Of a DNA stretch of 64,000 bases, positions 36,072 through 43,562 are shown in pieces (positions within the stretch are counted from its first letter, which is position 1; each line of letters starts with the position of its first letter). Source of the stretch: Nocardioides sp. GTDB lineage: Bacteria; Actinomycetota; Actinomycetes; Propionibacteriales; Nocardioidaceae. Made by a program: the position numbers and the translations under genes. The notes under the pieces are model-generated. The model did no database searches. It was not told the origin of the DNA and saw nothing but the letters and a program-made list of their open reading frames with translations. The stretch is from assembly GCF_030149505.1 (NCBI RefSeq), contig NZ_JASBRN010000001.1:1-64000 (forward strand), read 5' to 3'.

Positions 36072-37316
36072 TCATGACGGCGGGTTCAGCAGTCCGGACG
36101 GGGAGCACAGCTGCTCGCCCAGGCGCCCGGTGTCGTCGTCGATGATCGCCTGGAACATCCGCGGTGCCCGCTCGGCGTCCCAGCGCACCGACAGGTCGCT
36201 GATCGGCACCCCGCAGGTCAGGCCGTTCTCGCCGTTGACCCGGGTCATCGCCATCGCCCACATGCCGGCCCGGAGGGGGGACATGCCCTTGCCGAACTCG
36301 ACGGTCTCGGTCGCGGCCATGTTGAGGTTCCAGTAGCGGACGGGGTTGAGCACCGACCACGGCGAGAGCACCTCGTCGCCGACGGCCGAGACGACCTCGC
36401 GCTGCGCCTGCGCTCGCTGCACGTCGCCCAGGCCGGTGTAGAGCTTGCGGGAGCGGGCGTAGCCGAGCGCGGTCGGGCCGTCCGCCTCCTGGCAGCCCTT
36501 CTTCACGTCGAGGTTGGCGAGGGGGTCCTTCATGGCCATCTTCGGGCAGATCTCGATGCCGCCGACGGCGTCGACGAGGTCGACGAACCCGCCGATCCCG
36601 ATCTCGACGTAGTGGTCGACCCGGATGCCGGTGTTGTTCTCGATGGTGCGGGTGAGCAGCTGCGGGCCGCCGAAGGCGTAGGCGGCGTTGATCTTGGTGG
36701 TGCCGTAGCCCGGGACCTCGACCAGCGAGTCGCGCGGGATCGACATGAGCAGGTTGGGGCCGGACCCGGTGTGCAGCAGCATGATCGTGTCGGTGCGCTG
36801 GCCCGTGGCGTTGCCGGTGCCGTACTTCTTGCGCTCCGCGGGCGTCAGGCCGGCGCGGGAGTCGCTGCCGACCATGAGGTACGTCGTGCCGGGCTGCTCC
36901 CCGGGGCGGTCGCCTCCGCCGGGCGCGAAACCGACCTCGTTGATCTGGGTCCAGGCGTAGATCGGCACCGCGACCAGGAAGGCCAGCCACAGCACGAGCA
37001 CCAGGAAGACGTAGCGGAACCGGAAGCGAGGGCGGCGCAGCCGCGGGCGGGGAAGGGAGCGGCCAGGACCGGGCGCGGGCGTCGGGCCGGGGGTCGGCGC
37101 GGGTGCGGGGGTCGGTGCGGGCGACGGCGTACGGCCCGGGCCCGCCGGCTGGCCGGGCGGGGGGACCGAGGAGCCCGAGCGCGGCTGCACCGGCATCCGC
37201 CGGGTCGCGTCGGGGTCGTCCGCAGCGCCGGACGCACCGCCCTGCCCGTACAGCCAGTCGTAGGGGGGCTTGCTGCTCTCTCCGCCGGCACCACCGGTGG
37301 GGGGACGCTCCGTCAT
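36072..37316 (-). CDS. LytR-CpsA-Psr (LCP) family cell-wall polymer ligase
   Basis: A 414-residue membrane-anchored enzyme that transfers glycopolymers from lipid carriers to peptidoglycan. The cytosolic N-terminus (about 1-105) is long and Pro-rich; one transmembrane helix (YVFLVLVLWLAFLVAVPIYAW) follows, and then the extracellular LCP domain with SDSRAGLT, RTDTIMLLH, SIPRDSLVEVPG and INAAYAFGG holding the Arg and Asp residues that bind pyrophosphate lipid. ATG eight bases after TAGCGT (minus strand, 37325-37330). It is divergent from the thioesterase gene with overlapping -10 boxes. The substrate may be the galactan made by the cluster at 42648, inferred. Confidence 0.9.
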   Translation of the reverse strand: MTERPPTGGAGGESSKPPYDWLYGQGGASGAADDPDATRRMPVQPRSGSSVPPPGQPAGPGRTPSPAPTPAPAPTPGPTPAPGPGRSLPRPRLRRPRFRFRYVFLVLVLWLAFLVAVPIYAWTQINEVGFAPGGGDRPGEQPGTTYLMVGSDSRAGLTPAERKKYGTGNATGQRTDTIMLLHTGSGPNLLMSIPRDSLVEVPGYGTTKINAAYAFGGPQLLTRTIENNTGIRVDHYVEIGIGGFVDLVDAVGGIEICPKMAMKDPLANLDVKKGCQEADGPTALGYARSRKLYTGLGDVQRAQAQREVVSAVGDEVLSPWSVLNPVRYWNLNMAATETVEFGKGMSPLRAGMWAMAMTRVNGENGLTCGVPISDLSVRWDAERAPRMFQAIIDDDTGRLGEQLCSPSGLLNPPS

Positions 37317-37324
37317 GCTGCGGG

Positions 37325-37334
37325 ACGCTACCGT
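37325..37334. promoter_or_regulatory. Overlapping divergent -10 boxes (LCP / thioesterase)
   Basis: ACGCTACCGT contains minus-strand TAGCGT (37325-37330) for the LCP gene and plus-strand TACCGT (37329-37334) for the thioesterase gene. Each ends eight bases before its start codon. The two promoters share two base pairs, so they must compete. Confidence 0.6.
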
Positions 37335-37342
37335 GCCTGGCT

Positions 37343-37846
37343 GTGGCCACACTCGATCCTCGGTCCCCGGCCTTCTCGAGCGTCTCGCTCGCCGTCATGG
37401 CTCACGCCCCCATGGCCAACCTCCTGGGCAACGTCCACGGCGGCGAGGTCGTGAAGCTGGCCGACTCCACCGCCGGCGCGGTCGCCCAGCGGCACAGCGG
37501 AGGGCCGGCCGTCACGGCCGCGCTGGACGAGATGGTCTTCCTGGCGCCCGTGCACGTCGGTGACATCGTCCGCACGATGGGGCGGGTGAACTGGGCGGGC
37601 CGCTCCTCGATGGAGGTCGGGGTGCGCGTGGAGGCCCAGCCGTGGAACGACCCCAGCGCCGACGGGCTGCACGTGGCGTCGGCCTACTTCGTCTTCGTGG
37701 CCATCGACGAGGAGGGCCGCCCGCGGGAGGTCCCACCGCTGGTCCCCGAGACCAAGGACGACCTGCGCCGCTACCGCGAGGCCGAGATCCGCCGGGCGCA
37801 CCGGTTGGCCCGCAAGACCGAGATCGACGCAGGTCGGCGCGCCTGA
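37343..37846 (+). CDS. Acyl-CoA thioesterase (YciA-type hotdog)
   Basis: A 167-residue hotdog-fold hydrolase. The family catalytic segment NLLGNVHGGEVVKLADSTAGAVA (about residue 25) contains the H-G-G-x-x-x-x-x-D motif, followed by DEMVFLAPVHVGDIV. It hydrolyses acyl-CoA esters to free acid and CoA. GTG start eight bases after TACCGT. Divergent from the LCP gene. Confidence 0.88.
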   Translation: MATLDPRSPAFSSVSLAVMAHAPMANLLGNVHGGEVVKLADSTAGAVAQRHSGGPAVTAALDEMVFLAPVHVGDIVRTMGRVNWAGRSSMEVGVRVEAQPWNDPSADGLHVASAYFVFVAIDEEGRPREVPPLVPETKDDLRRYREAEIRRAHRLARKTEIDAGRRA

Positions 37847-37876
37847 GGAGGGACGCGCCAGCGGACCTCCTGGTGG

Positions 37877-37931
37877 TGGTCGAGCGAGCGGCGCGACCGA
37901 GGAACGAGGGCGCGACCCGCGTGTCGAGACC
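37877..37931 (+). repeat. Dispersed palindromic element, copy 4
   Basis: TGGTCGAGCGAGCGGCGCGA … GCGTGTCGAGACC with inner arms GCGCGACCGAG/CGAGGGCGCGACC. It lies in the gap between the thioesterase stop and the regulatory repeats of the next LCP gene. Confidence 0.7.
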
Positions 37932-37932
37932 C

Positions 37933-37957
37933 TGTGACGCCTGTGACTGGTGATACT
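37933..37957 (+). promoter_or_regulatory. MtrA-like nine-base repeats and -10 box of LCP gene 2
   Basis: TGTGAC at 37933-37938 and 37942-37947 are exactly nine bases apart. On the other strand this reads GTCACAGGCGTCACAG, like the GTCACAgcg direct repeats reported for mycobacterial MtrA. GATACT (37952-37957) ends seven bases before the ATG. Confidence 0.45.
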
Positions 37958-37964
37958 CCCAGTC

Positions 37965-39413
37965 ATGCCACCCGTCACTTCCCCCGGGTCGCAGGCCGCT
38001 CCCCGCACGAGCGTGGCGGAGCGGGCCGCGCGCATCCGCTTCCGCCGCGCCCTGTCGCTGATGGCGATGACGCTGCTCGCCCCCGGCTCGGCCCAGCTGG
38101 TCGCCGGCGGCAACCGCCGCGTCGGCCTGCTGGCCCTGCGGGTGTGGCTGACGAGCTGGGCACTGGTCCTCCTCGGCGGCGTCGCCGTCGCCCTCGACCA
38201 CGGTCTCGCCCTCACGCTGGGCTCGACCCCGTGGTTCCTGCTGCTGCTGCGGCTGGCGCTGCTGGTCGGGGCCGTCGGCTGGGCGCTGCTGTTCATGGAC
38301 GCCTGGCGGCTCGGCCAGCCGCTCAGCCTCGGCCTGGCCCACCGCCGCGCGGTGGTGGGGGTCAACGGCCTGCTGTGCCTCTCGGTCGCCGGGGGTCTGC
38401 TCTTCGGCGCCCACGTCGTCGGCGTGCAGCGCGACCTCATGCTCACGATGTTCGGCTCCGACGAGGTCGTCGGGGCCTATGCCGGCCGCTTCAACGTCCT
38501 GCTCCTCGGCGGTGACTCCGGCGCGGGGCGCTGGGGCATGCGACCCGACTCCCTGACGGTCGCCTCCGTGGACGCCGAGACGGGGCGTACCGTGCTGGTC
38601 TCGCTGCCCCGGAACATGCAGAACTTCCCCTTCGCCGAGGGCTCGGTCATGGCCGAGCAGTTCCCCGACGGCTTCGACGTCGACTACCTCAACGGCGTGA
38701 GCACCTGGGCCGAGGACCAGGTCGAGCTGTTCGGCGACAGCGAGCACCCCGGCGTCGACGCGACCGTCTCGGCCGTCGAGGGCATCACCGGCCTGTCGAT
38801 CAACTACTGGGCGATGGTCAACCTCGAGGGCTTCAAGGACCTCGTCGACGCGGTCGGCGGCATCACCCTCAACGTCCGCCAGCCGATCCCGGTCGGGCTC
38901 CCGCAGGACGACTTCTTCCACTACATCGAGCCGGGGGTGCAGAAGCTGTCCGGCTTCGACACCCTCTGGTACGCCCGGGCCCGCTACGACTCCGACGACT
39001 ACTCGCGCATGGCCCGCCAGAAGTGCGTCATGAACGCGATGCTCCAGCAGGTCAGCCCCAGCGTCGCCCTGCGCAACTTCCAGTCGATCGCCCAGGCCTC
39101 GTCCGAGCTGATCTCCACCAACGTCCCGGCCTCCGAGGTCGACACCTTCCTCGAGCTGGCCCTCAAGGCCCGGGGCCAGAAGATCTCGACCCTCTCGATC
39201 GTCCCGCCGATGGTGAACACCGCCGACCCGGACATCGACCTGGTGCACCGGAAGGTCGCCGACGCGATCGCCAAGGCCGAGGGCACCGCCGAGGCGCCCT
39301 CGGACAAGGCCGGCAAGAAGGTCTCCGAGGCGCCCGTCACCGGCGGCTCCGTCGGCTCGCTCGCCGAGGGCTACGCCGCCAACAAGGCCGGGGACCTGGC
39401 CGCCGCCTGCTGA
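37965..39413 (+). CDS. LCP family cell-wall polymer ligase with multi-helix N-terminus
   Basis: A 482-residue LCP protein. Residues about 30-155 contain four to five hydrophobic helices (SLMAMTLLAPGSAQLVAGG, ALRVWLTSWALVLLGGVAVAL, further on), instead of the usual single anchor. The extracellular LCP domain starts about 165 with LLLGGDSGAGRWGMRPDS, SVDAETGRTVLVSLPRNMQN and DLVDAVGGITLNV, and has YARARYDSDDYSRMARQ, which carries the Arg residues typical of the active site. The C-terminal tail is Lys/Ala/Glu-rich. Probably attaches secondary polymers to peptidoglycan. Regulated perhaps through the repeats just upstream. Confidence 0.9.
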   Translation: MPPVTSPGSQAAPRTSVAERAARIRFRRALSLMAMTLLAPGSAQLVAGGNRRVGLLALRVWLTSWALVLLGGVAVALDHGLALTLGSTPWFLLLLRLALLVGAVGWALLFMDAWRLGQPLSLGLAHRRAVVGVNGLLCLSVAGGLLFGAHVVGVQRDLMLTMFGSDEVVGAYAGRFNVLLLGGDSGAGRWGMRPDSLTVASVDAETGRTVLVSLPRNMQNFPFAEGSVMAEQFPDGFDVDYLNGVSTWAEDQVELFGDSEHPGVDATVSAVEGITGLSINYWAMVNLEGFKDLVDAVGGITLNVRQPIPVGLPQDDFFHYIEPGVQKLSGFDTLWYARARYDSDDYSRMARQKCVMNAMLQQVSPSVALRNFQSIAQASSELISTNVPASEVDTFLELALKARGQKISTLSIVPPMVNTADPDIDLVHRKVADAIAKAEGTAEAPSDKAGKKVSEAPVTGGSVGSLAEGYAANKAGDLAAAC

Positions 39414-39436
39414 GAGGCGTCAGCGGCCCCCACCGC

Positions 39437-39473
39437 TGGTCGAGGCGAGCGCCAGCGAGCCGTCGTCGAGACC
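39437..39473 (+). repeat. Dispersed palindromic element, copy 5 (class A)
   Basis: TGGTCGAGGCGAGCGCCAGC…GTCGTCGAGACC, nearly identical to the element at 902-941, at the same place relative to the HNH gene. Confidence 0.75.
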
Positions 39474-39720
39474 GGGTACGCCGTTCGCCCTGCCGTCTCC
39501 TGTGGTTGCTCCCCGGGTCGCCGTTGGTGGGTCGTGGCGCGTTCGCGCCGCAGCAGCTCCTGAATTTGAGGAGAGCGTGCTCGCCGTGGGTGCCACCTGG
39601 GCTTCTTGGTTGCGCTTGCCTCGATGTCGCCCTGCGCTGGGGTGCTCGCTTCGGGCGGGCTTCGATCGGACGGCAAGAATGTCGTGAAAAAGTGGGTCTG
39701 ACCTGGGAAAACACTGTTTT

Positions 39721-39743
39721 TCGAACGTGTGTTCGACTATACT
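39721..39743 (+). promoter_or_regulatory. SOS (LexA) box and -10 box of HNH gene
   Basis: TCGAACGTGTGTTCGA (39721-39736) is a perfect LexA-type operator. TATACT (39738-39743) ends six bases before the ATG. The layout is identical to the truncated copy at 632-654, which argues that LexA control is selected. Confidence 0.88.
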
Positions 39744-39749
39744 TTCACC

Positions 39750-41219
39750 ATGTCCACCAGCCCCCTCCTCGACGCGATCCGCGCCGCCAAGGCGCGTGAG
39801 GACGACGCGGCCCGCGAGCTGCTGATCGGGGTCGCGCAGTGGGCGGATGCCCACACGACGGGTGCGTTGATGCCGGACCTGTACGGCACCTACTCCCACC
39901 CCGACGACGACGCCTACGACGCCGCGGAGTCGGCATGGGTGTCCCGGTTCGGCATGCCCGGCGCCGACACGATGCTCGAGCTGGCCGGTGCCGGTGCCCC
40001 CGAGGTCTCCGACTTCGCCGTCACCGAGCTGTCCACCGCGCTCGGCCGGACGCGTGAGTCCGGCCGCCTCCTGGTCGGCGACGTCGTGGAGGCCAAGCAC
40101 CGCCTCCCCAAGGTCTGGGCCCGACTTCTCGCCGGGCAGGTCACCGCCTGGCGGGTACGCCGCCTGGCTCAAGCCACCCGCAGCCTCTCCGCCGAGGCCG
40201 TGGCGTTCGTGGACGCCCAGATCGCCCACGTGATCCACACCGCCGGCCCCGTCACCGTCGACCGCCTCGTCCTCGAAGCATCCGCCCGGTTCGACCCAGA
40301 GTCGGTCGAGGTCGCCGAGTGCGACACCCGCGCCAACCTCTACTTCGACCTCGACCTCGCCACCCCCGCCACCTCGGTCGGCACCGCCTCCGCCGTCACC
40401 GCCGACGGGCTGCTCGACCGAGCCGACGCCGAAGACCTCGAGCACGCCATCCGCCACATCGCCCACCAACTCCTGGCCGACGGCTCCACCGACACCCTCG
40501 CCGTCCGCCGCGCCAAGGCCCTCGGCTACCTCGCCCGCGGCCAAGACCCCCTCCCCGACACCGACCCCGAGGGGACTGAGGCCGAAGCGACCGAGGCCGA
40601 GGCGACCGAAGATGGTCGAGCAGCGAGCGCCAGCGAGCGTCGTCGAGACCGCGCAACCCACACGCGCACCGCACCCCGCCGGGTCGTGGTCCTGACCGTC
40701 CACCTCTCCGACGCCGCGCTGACCGGCGCACCCCAGGTCGACTCTGTCACCGGCACGCTCGGCCTCGACCTCGCCCGCGTCGAGAACCACCGCCAGCTTC
40801 TCACCGCCGACACCATCCGCGAGTGGTGCGGGGTTCCTGGCACCCAGGTCATCGTCAAGCCCGTCATCGACCTGGCCGACACCGTCGCGGTGGACTCCTA
40901 CGAGGTCCCCGACCGGATCGCGGCCCGCGTGAAGCTTGCCAGGACGACGTGCTCGTTCCCGCACTGCCGTAGGCCCGCGGAGTCCGCCGACCTCGACCAC
41001 ACCGTCGAGTACGTCCCACCCGACCGAGGCGGACCACCCGGCCAGACCAGCACCGAGAACCTCGCCCCGCTCTGTCGGCACGACCACCGCGCCAAGACCC
41101 ACCCCTCACCAGCAGGGAGACCCTGGGCCGTCCGCGGACTCAGTCCAGGCCACTGGCTCTGGACCAGCCCCCACGGCCACCGCTACCTCGTCCACCCAGA
41201 CGGCACCACCCCACTCTGA
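39750..41219 (+). CDS. DUF222 / HNH endonuclease family protein (13E12-like)
   Basis: A 489-residue complete copy. DUF222 occupies about residues 10-280. An Ala/Glu/Arg-rich linker follows, in which a palindromic repeat (40613-40650) is read in frame as GRAASASERRRDR. The C-terminal HNH motif has CSFPHC for zinc, DHTVEY with the metal-binding His and NLAPLCRHDHRAK. Members of this family are multicopy in actinobacteria, and the mycobacterial 13E12 genes are known to be LexA controlled. Biological role unknown: domesticated nuclease, DNA-damage effector or mobile-element relic. No transposase or target-site duplication is visible here. Confidence 0.9.
   Translation: MSTSPLLDAIRAAKAREDDAARELLIGVAQWADAHTTGALMPDLYGTYSHPDDDAYDAAESAWVSRFGMPGADTMLELAGAGAPEVSDFAVTELSTALGRTRESGRLLVGDVVEAKHRLPKVWARLLAGQVTAWRVRRLAQATRSLSAEAVAFVDAQIAHVIHTAGPVTVDRLVLEASARFDPESVEVAECDTRANLYFDLDLATPATSVGTASAVTADGLLDRADAEDLEHAIRHIAHQLLADGSTDTLAVRRAKALGYLARGQDPLPDTDPEGTEAEATEAEATEDGRAASASERRRDRATHTRTAPRRVVVLTVHLSDAALTGAPQVDSVTGTLGLDLARVENHRQLLTADTIREWCGVPGTQVIVKPVIDLADTVAVDSYEVPDRIAARVKLARTTCSFPHCRRPAESADLDHTVEYVPPDRGGPPGQTSTENLAPLCRHDHRAKTHPSPAGRPWAVRGLSPGHWLWTSPHGHRYLVHPDGTTPL
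40613..40650 (+). repeat. Palindromic element inside HNH coding sequence, copy 6
   Basis: TGGTCGAGCAGCGAGCGCCA…GTCGTCGAGACC, nearly identical to the intergenic class A copies, but located inside the HNH gene and kept in frame. It sits in the variable linker between DUF222 and the HNH motif. Confidence 0.75.
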
Positions 41220-41374
41220 GCACCACCCGCTCGCAGCCCGACCACCACCCGATGGCCGGGCTACCAGCACGCCCCCGGCCGGACGGCGCTGGCCCAGGTG
41301 CGAACGGAGCGAGCTACGAGGCCTCGCACTCGTCGTACGACGTGTCCGCCAGCCGTCGTGGCAGGCTGCTGCCG

Positions 41375-41941
41375 GTGAGCCCGCTTCCGACCAGCCCCTG
41401 GCCCGTGTGTCGTGATGGCCTGCTGTTCCGGGAGCCCACGGAGGCCGACGTCCCGGTCCTGCTGACCTTCCGCAACGCCCCCGAGGTCAACCACTTCATG
41501 GTGCGCACCTCGGTCGAGCCCGACGACCTGCGGCGGGAGGTGCTGGCGATCCCCGACAGCCCGACGGACTTCTCATGCGTCGTCGAGCGCGACGGCGAGG
41601 TCGTCGGCCTCGGATTCCTCGACGTCGTCGACGGTGCCGGGCAGCCGGGCCACCCGACCGGCACCGACGGACTGATCGGCTACATCGTGCGGCCAGGGCA
41701 CGACGGCGCCGGTGTCGCGACCGCCACGGCGCGTGCCCTCCTGGCCGCGGCCTTCGACGGGCTGGGCCTGCGGCGGGTCACGGCCGCGGCCAACCTCGAC
41801 AACCACGCCTCCGTGCGGGTGCTGGAGAAGGCCGGCATGCGGCGGGAGCGGCACGAGGTCCAGGCGCTGTGGCACCGCGAGCTCGGCTGGCTCGACGAGG
41901 TGGGGTACGCCTTGGTCGCCGAGGAGTGGCACGGCGGGTGA
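41375..41941 (+). CDS. GNAT family N-acetyltransferase
   Basis: A 188-residue acetyltransferase of the RimJ/RimL-like branch. It has the acetyl-CoA loop IGYIVRPGHDGAGVATATARALL (motif A, R/Q-x-x-G-x-G/A) at about residue 100 and the C-terminal NLDNHASVRVLEKAGMRRE typical of this branch. GTG chosen because CAGGCT lies seven bases upstream (41362-41367). The stop overlaps the PIG-L start (GTGA), so they form a pair; an amino-sugar substrate is possible but unproven. Confidence 0.82.
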   Translation: MSPLPTSPWPVCRDGLLFREPTEADVPVLLTFRNAPEVNHFMVRTSVEPDDLRREVLAIPDSPTDFSCVVERDGEVVGLGFLDVVDGAGQPGHPTGTDGLIGYIVRPGHDGAGVATATARALLAAAFDGLGLRRVTAAANLDNHASVRVLEKAGMRRERHEVQALWHRELGWLDEVGYALVAEEWHGG

Positions 41942-42642
41942 AACGGATCCTGGCGGTCTTCGCGCACCCCGACGACGAGTCGCTGGCAGCTGGTGGCTTC
42001 CTGGCATCGCGGTCCGAGGCGGGGGACGAGGTCACGGTGATCAGCGCGACGTGGGGTGAGGGGACCGTGCGCGCGGACGAGCTGCGCGACGCGGCGCGGG
42101 TGCTCGGTGCCACGCGGGTGCGGCTGCTCGGGTACGCCGACAGGGGCGTCCCGGAGTCCGCACCCGGCCGGGCCCGGTTGGTCGACGCGCCCCTCGACGA
42201 GGCGGCCGGCCACCTGGCCGAGCAGCTGGTCGAGCTCGCCCCCGACGTGGTCGTGACCCACGACCGGCTCGGGGGTGCGACCGGCCACGAGGACCACCGT
42301 CGTGCCCACGAGGTCGTGGTCCGTGCGCTCGGGCTGGCGAGCGCGCCAGCGACCGGACCGGGGACCGAGCTGCTGCTCGCCACCCACCCGCACTCCGCGC
42401 TGCCCAGGCTCGAGCCCCTGGCGCGTCCCGGACGCGCGCTGCGCACGGTCGACGACGCCGAGGTCGACGAGGTGCTCGACGTGCGCCCGTGGCTGACGAC
42501 CAAGCTCCGTGCCATCGCCGCCCACCGGTCCGAGGTCGAGCGCGGTGCGCTGGCGGCGCTGATCGCCCGGATGACGTCCGGGGAGCAGGAGGCGCTGCTC
42601 GGGGTCGAGTTCTACGCGCGGGCCCACGGGACCCTAGGGTGA
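41938..42642 (+). CDS. PIG-L family deacetylase
   Basis: A 234-residue zinc-dependent N-deacetylase-fold protein. Family zinc motif AHPDDES at residues 10-16 and the second metal site HEDHRRAH near 120 are present. Members deacetylate GlcNAc-type groups in mycothiol synthesis, lipid sugars or antibiotics. Paired with a GNAT gene upstream and glycosyltransferases downstream, so it may tailor a surface sugar (inference). Its stop lies within the -10 region of the next gene. Confidence 0.85.
   Translation: MKRILAVFAHPDDESLAAGGFLASRSEAGDEVTVISATWGEGTVRADELRDAARVLGATRVRLLGYADRGVPESAPGRARLVDAPLDEAAGHLAEQLVELAPDVVVTHDRLGGATGHEDHRRAHEVVVRALGLASAPATGPGTELLLATHPHSALPRLEPLARPGRALRTVDDAEVDEVLDVRPWLTTKLRAIAAHRSEVERGALAALIARMTSGEQEALLGVEFYARAHGTLG
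42635..42640 (+). promoter_or_regulatory. -10 box of first galactan-cluster GT, leaderless
   Basis: TAGGGT ends seven bases before GTG 42648 and sits in the last codons of the PIG-L gene. Confidence 0.5.
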
Positions 42643-42647
42643 CGGCC

Positions 42648-43562
42648 GTGAGGAGCGTCGTGGCGGTGGTGGTCACCTTCAACCGCCTGGACCTGCTCAC
42701 GACGCTCGTCGAGCGGCTCGCGGAGGTGCGGGAGCGGAGCCCCGCCCTGGTCGACGTGCTGGTCGTCGACAACGCCAGCACCGACGGCACGGGGGAGTGG
42801 CTGGCGTCCCGCACGGACGTGCGGCACCGGACACTGCCGGACAACCGCGGCGGGGCCGGCGGGTTCCACGAGGGCCTGCGGTGGGCGGTCGAGGAGACCG
42901 GCGCGGACCTCGTGTGGCTGATGGACGACGACGGCCTGCCCGAGGTCGACTGCCTCGAGCGGCTGCTGCGCGAGGACGACCTCGACTTCTGGGGGCCGCT
43001 GGTCGTGGACGAGGCCGACCCGGGCCGGCTGGTCTTCCCGATCCGCCTGCCCGGCGGCACCCGCGTGGTCCGCGCCCTGGCCGACGTCGAGCGGGCGGGT
43101 GGCGAGCGGCAGCGGATCGACGAGATCGTCATCCCGTTCAACGGCGTGCTGGTGACCCGGGAGCTGACGACGCGGATCGGCTACCCCCGTGAGGAGTTCT
43201 TCATCTGGGGCGACGACCACGAGTACCGCCTGCGGGCCGAGCGGGCCGGTGCCCGGATCGCGACGGTCACCGACGCGCGCGTCCACCACCCCAGCGTGGG
43301 CGACCTCGGCACGCCGATGATGGCCGGCCGCACGACGTACAACCACAGCCCCAGCGACCTCAAGGCCTACTGCATGGCCCGCAACAACACCCTCAACCTG
43401 CGTGACTACCGCGGCTGGCCGCACGTGCTGATGTTCTGGGCCAAGACCGTGTGGTTCTACCTCCTGACCCGCCCCGACCCGCGCCGCCTCGCCCTCAGCG
43501 CACGGGCGGCGTACGCCGGGCTCCGGGGCGACTTCACGGGCCACCGGCGGTACCTCCGGTGA
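42648..43562 (+). CDS. Family 2 glycosyltransferase (GlfT1-like)
   Basis: A 304-residue cytosolic GT-A enzyme. VVAVVVTFNRLDLL at the start, VVDNASTDGTGEWL for UDP-sugar binding, DNRGGAGGFHEG and the catalytic metal motif LMDDDGLPE (about residue 90). WGDDHEYRLRAERAGARI marks the acceptor side. The pattern resembles galactofuranosyltransferase 1, which adds the first Galf units to the lipid-linked primer. A GTG at 42639 overlapping the PIG-L stop (GTGA) is an alternative start. It overlaps the next GT by four bases. Confidence 0.85.
   Translation: MRSVVAVVVTFNRLDLLTTLVERLAEVRERSPALVDVLVVDNASTDGTGEWLASRTDVRHRTLPDNRGGAGGFHEGLRWAVEETGADLVWLMDDDGLPEVDCLERLLREDDLDFWGPLVVDEADPGRLVFPIRLPGGTRVVRALADVERAGGERQRIDEIVIPFNGVLVTRELTTRIGYPREEFFIWGDDHEYRLRAERAGARIATVTDARVHHPSVGDLGTPMMAGRTTYNHSPSDLKAYCMARNNTLNLRDYRGWPHVLMFWAKTVWFYLLTRPDPRRLALSARAAYAGLRGDFTGHRRYLR

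Larger units (their letters stand above)
39437..39749 (+). repeat. Conserved non-coding upstream region of HNH module, copy 2
   Basis: Aligns with 626-941 (reverse strand) over its whole length, from the palindromic element at the far end to the ATG. Shared blocks include TTCGATCGGACGGCAAGAAT and GGGTCGCCGTTGGTGGGTCG. No common reading frame survives the indels, so it is not coding. The rest of the gap from 39414 to 39436 holds nothing recognisable. Confidence 0.8.

Noticed and set aside
39502-39687. Small open frame in the conserved region before the HNH gene
   Set aside because: The equivalent frame in the other copy is shifted by indels, so the protein is not conserved.
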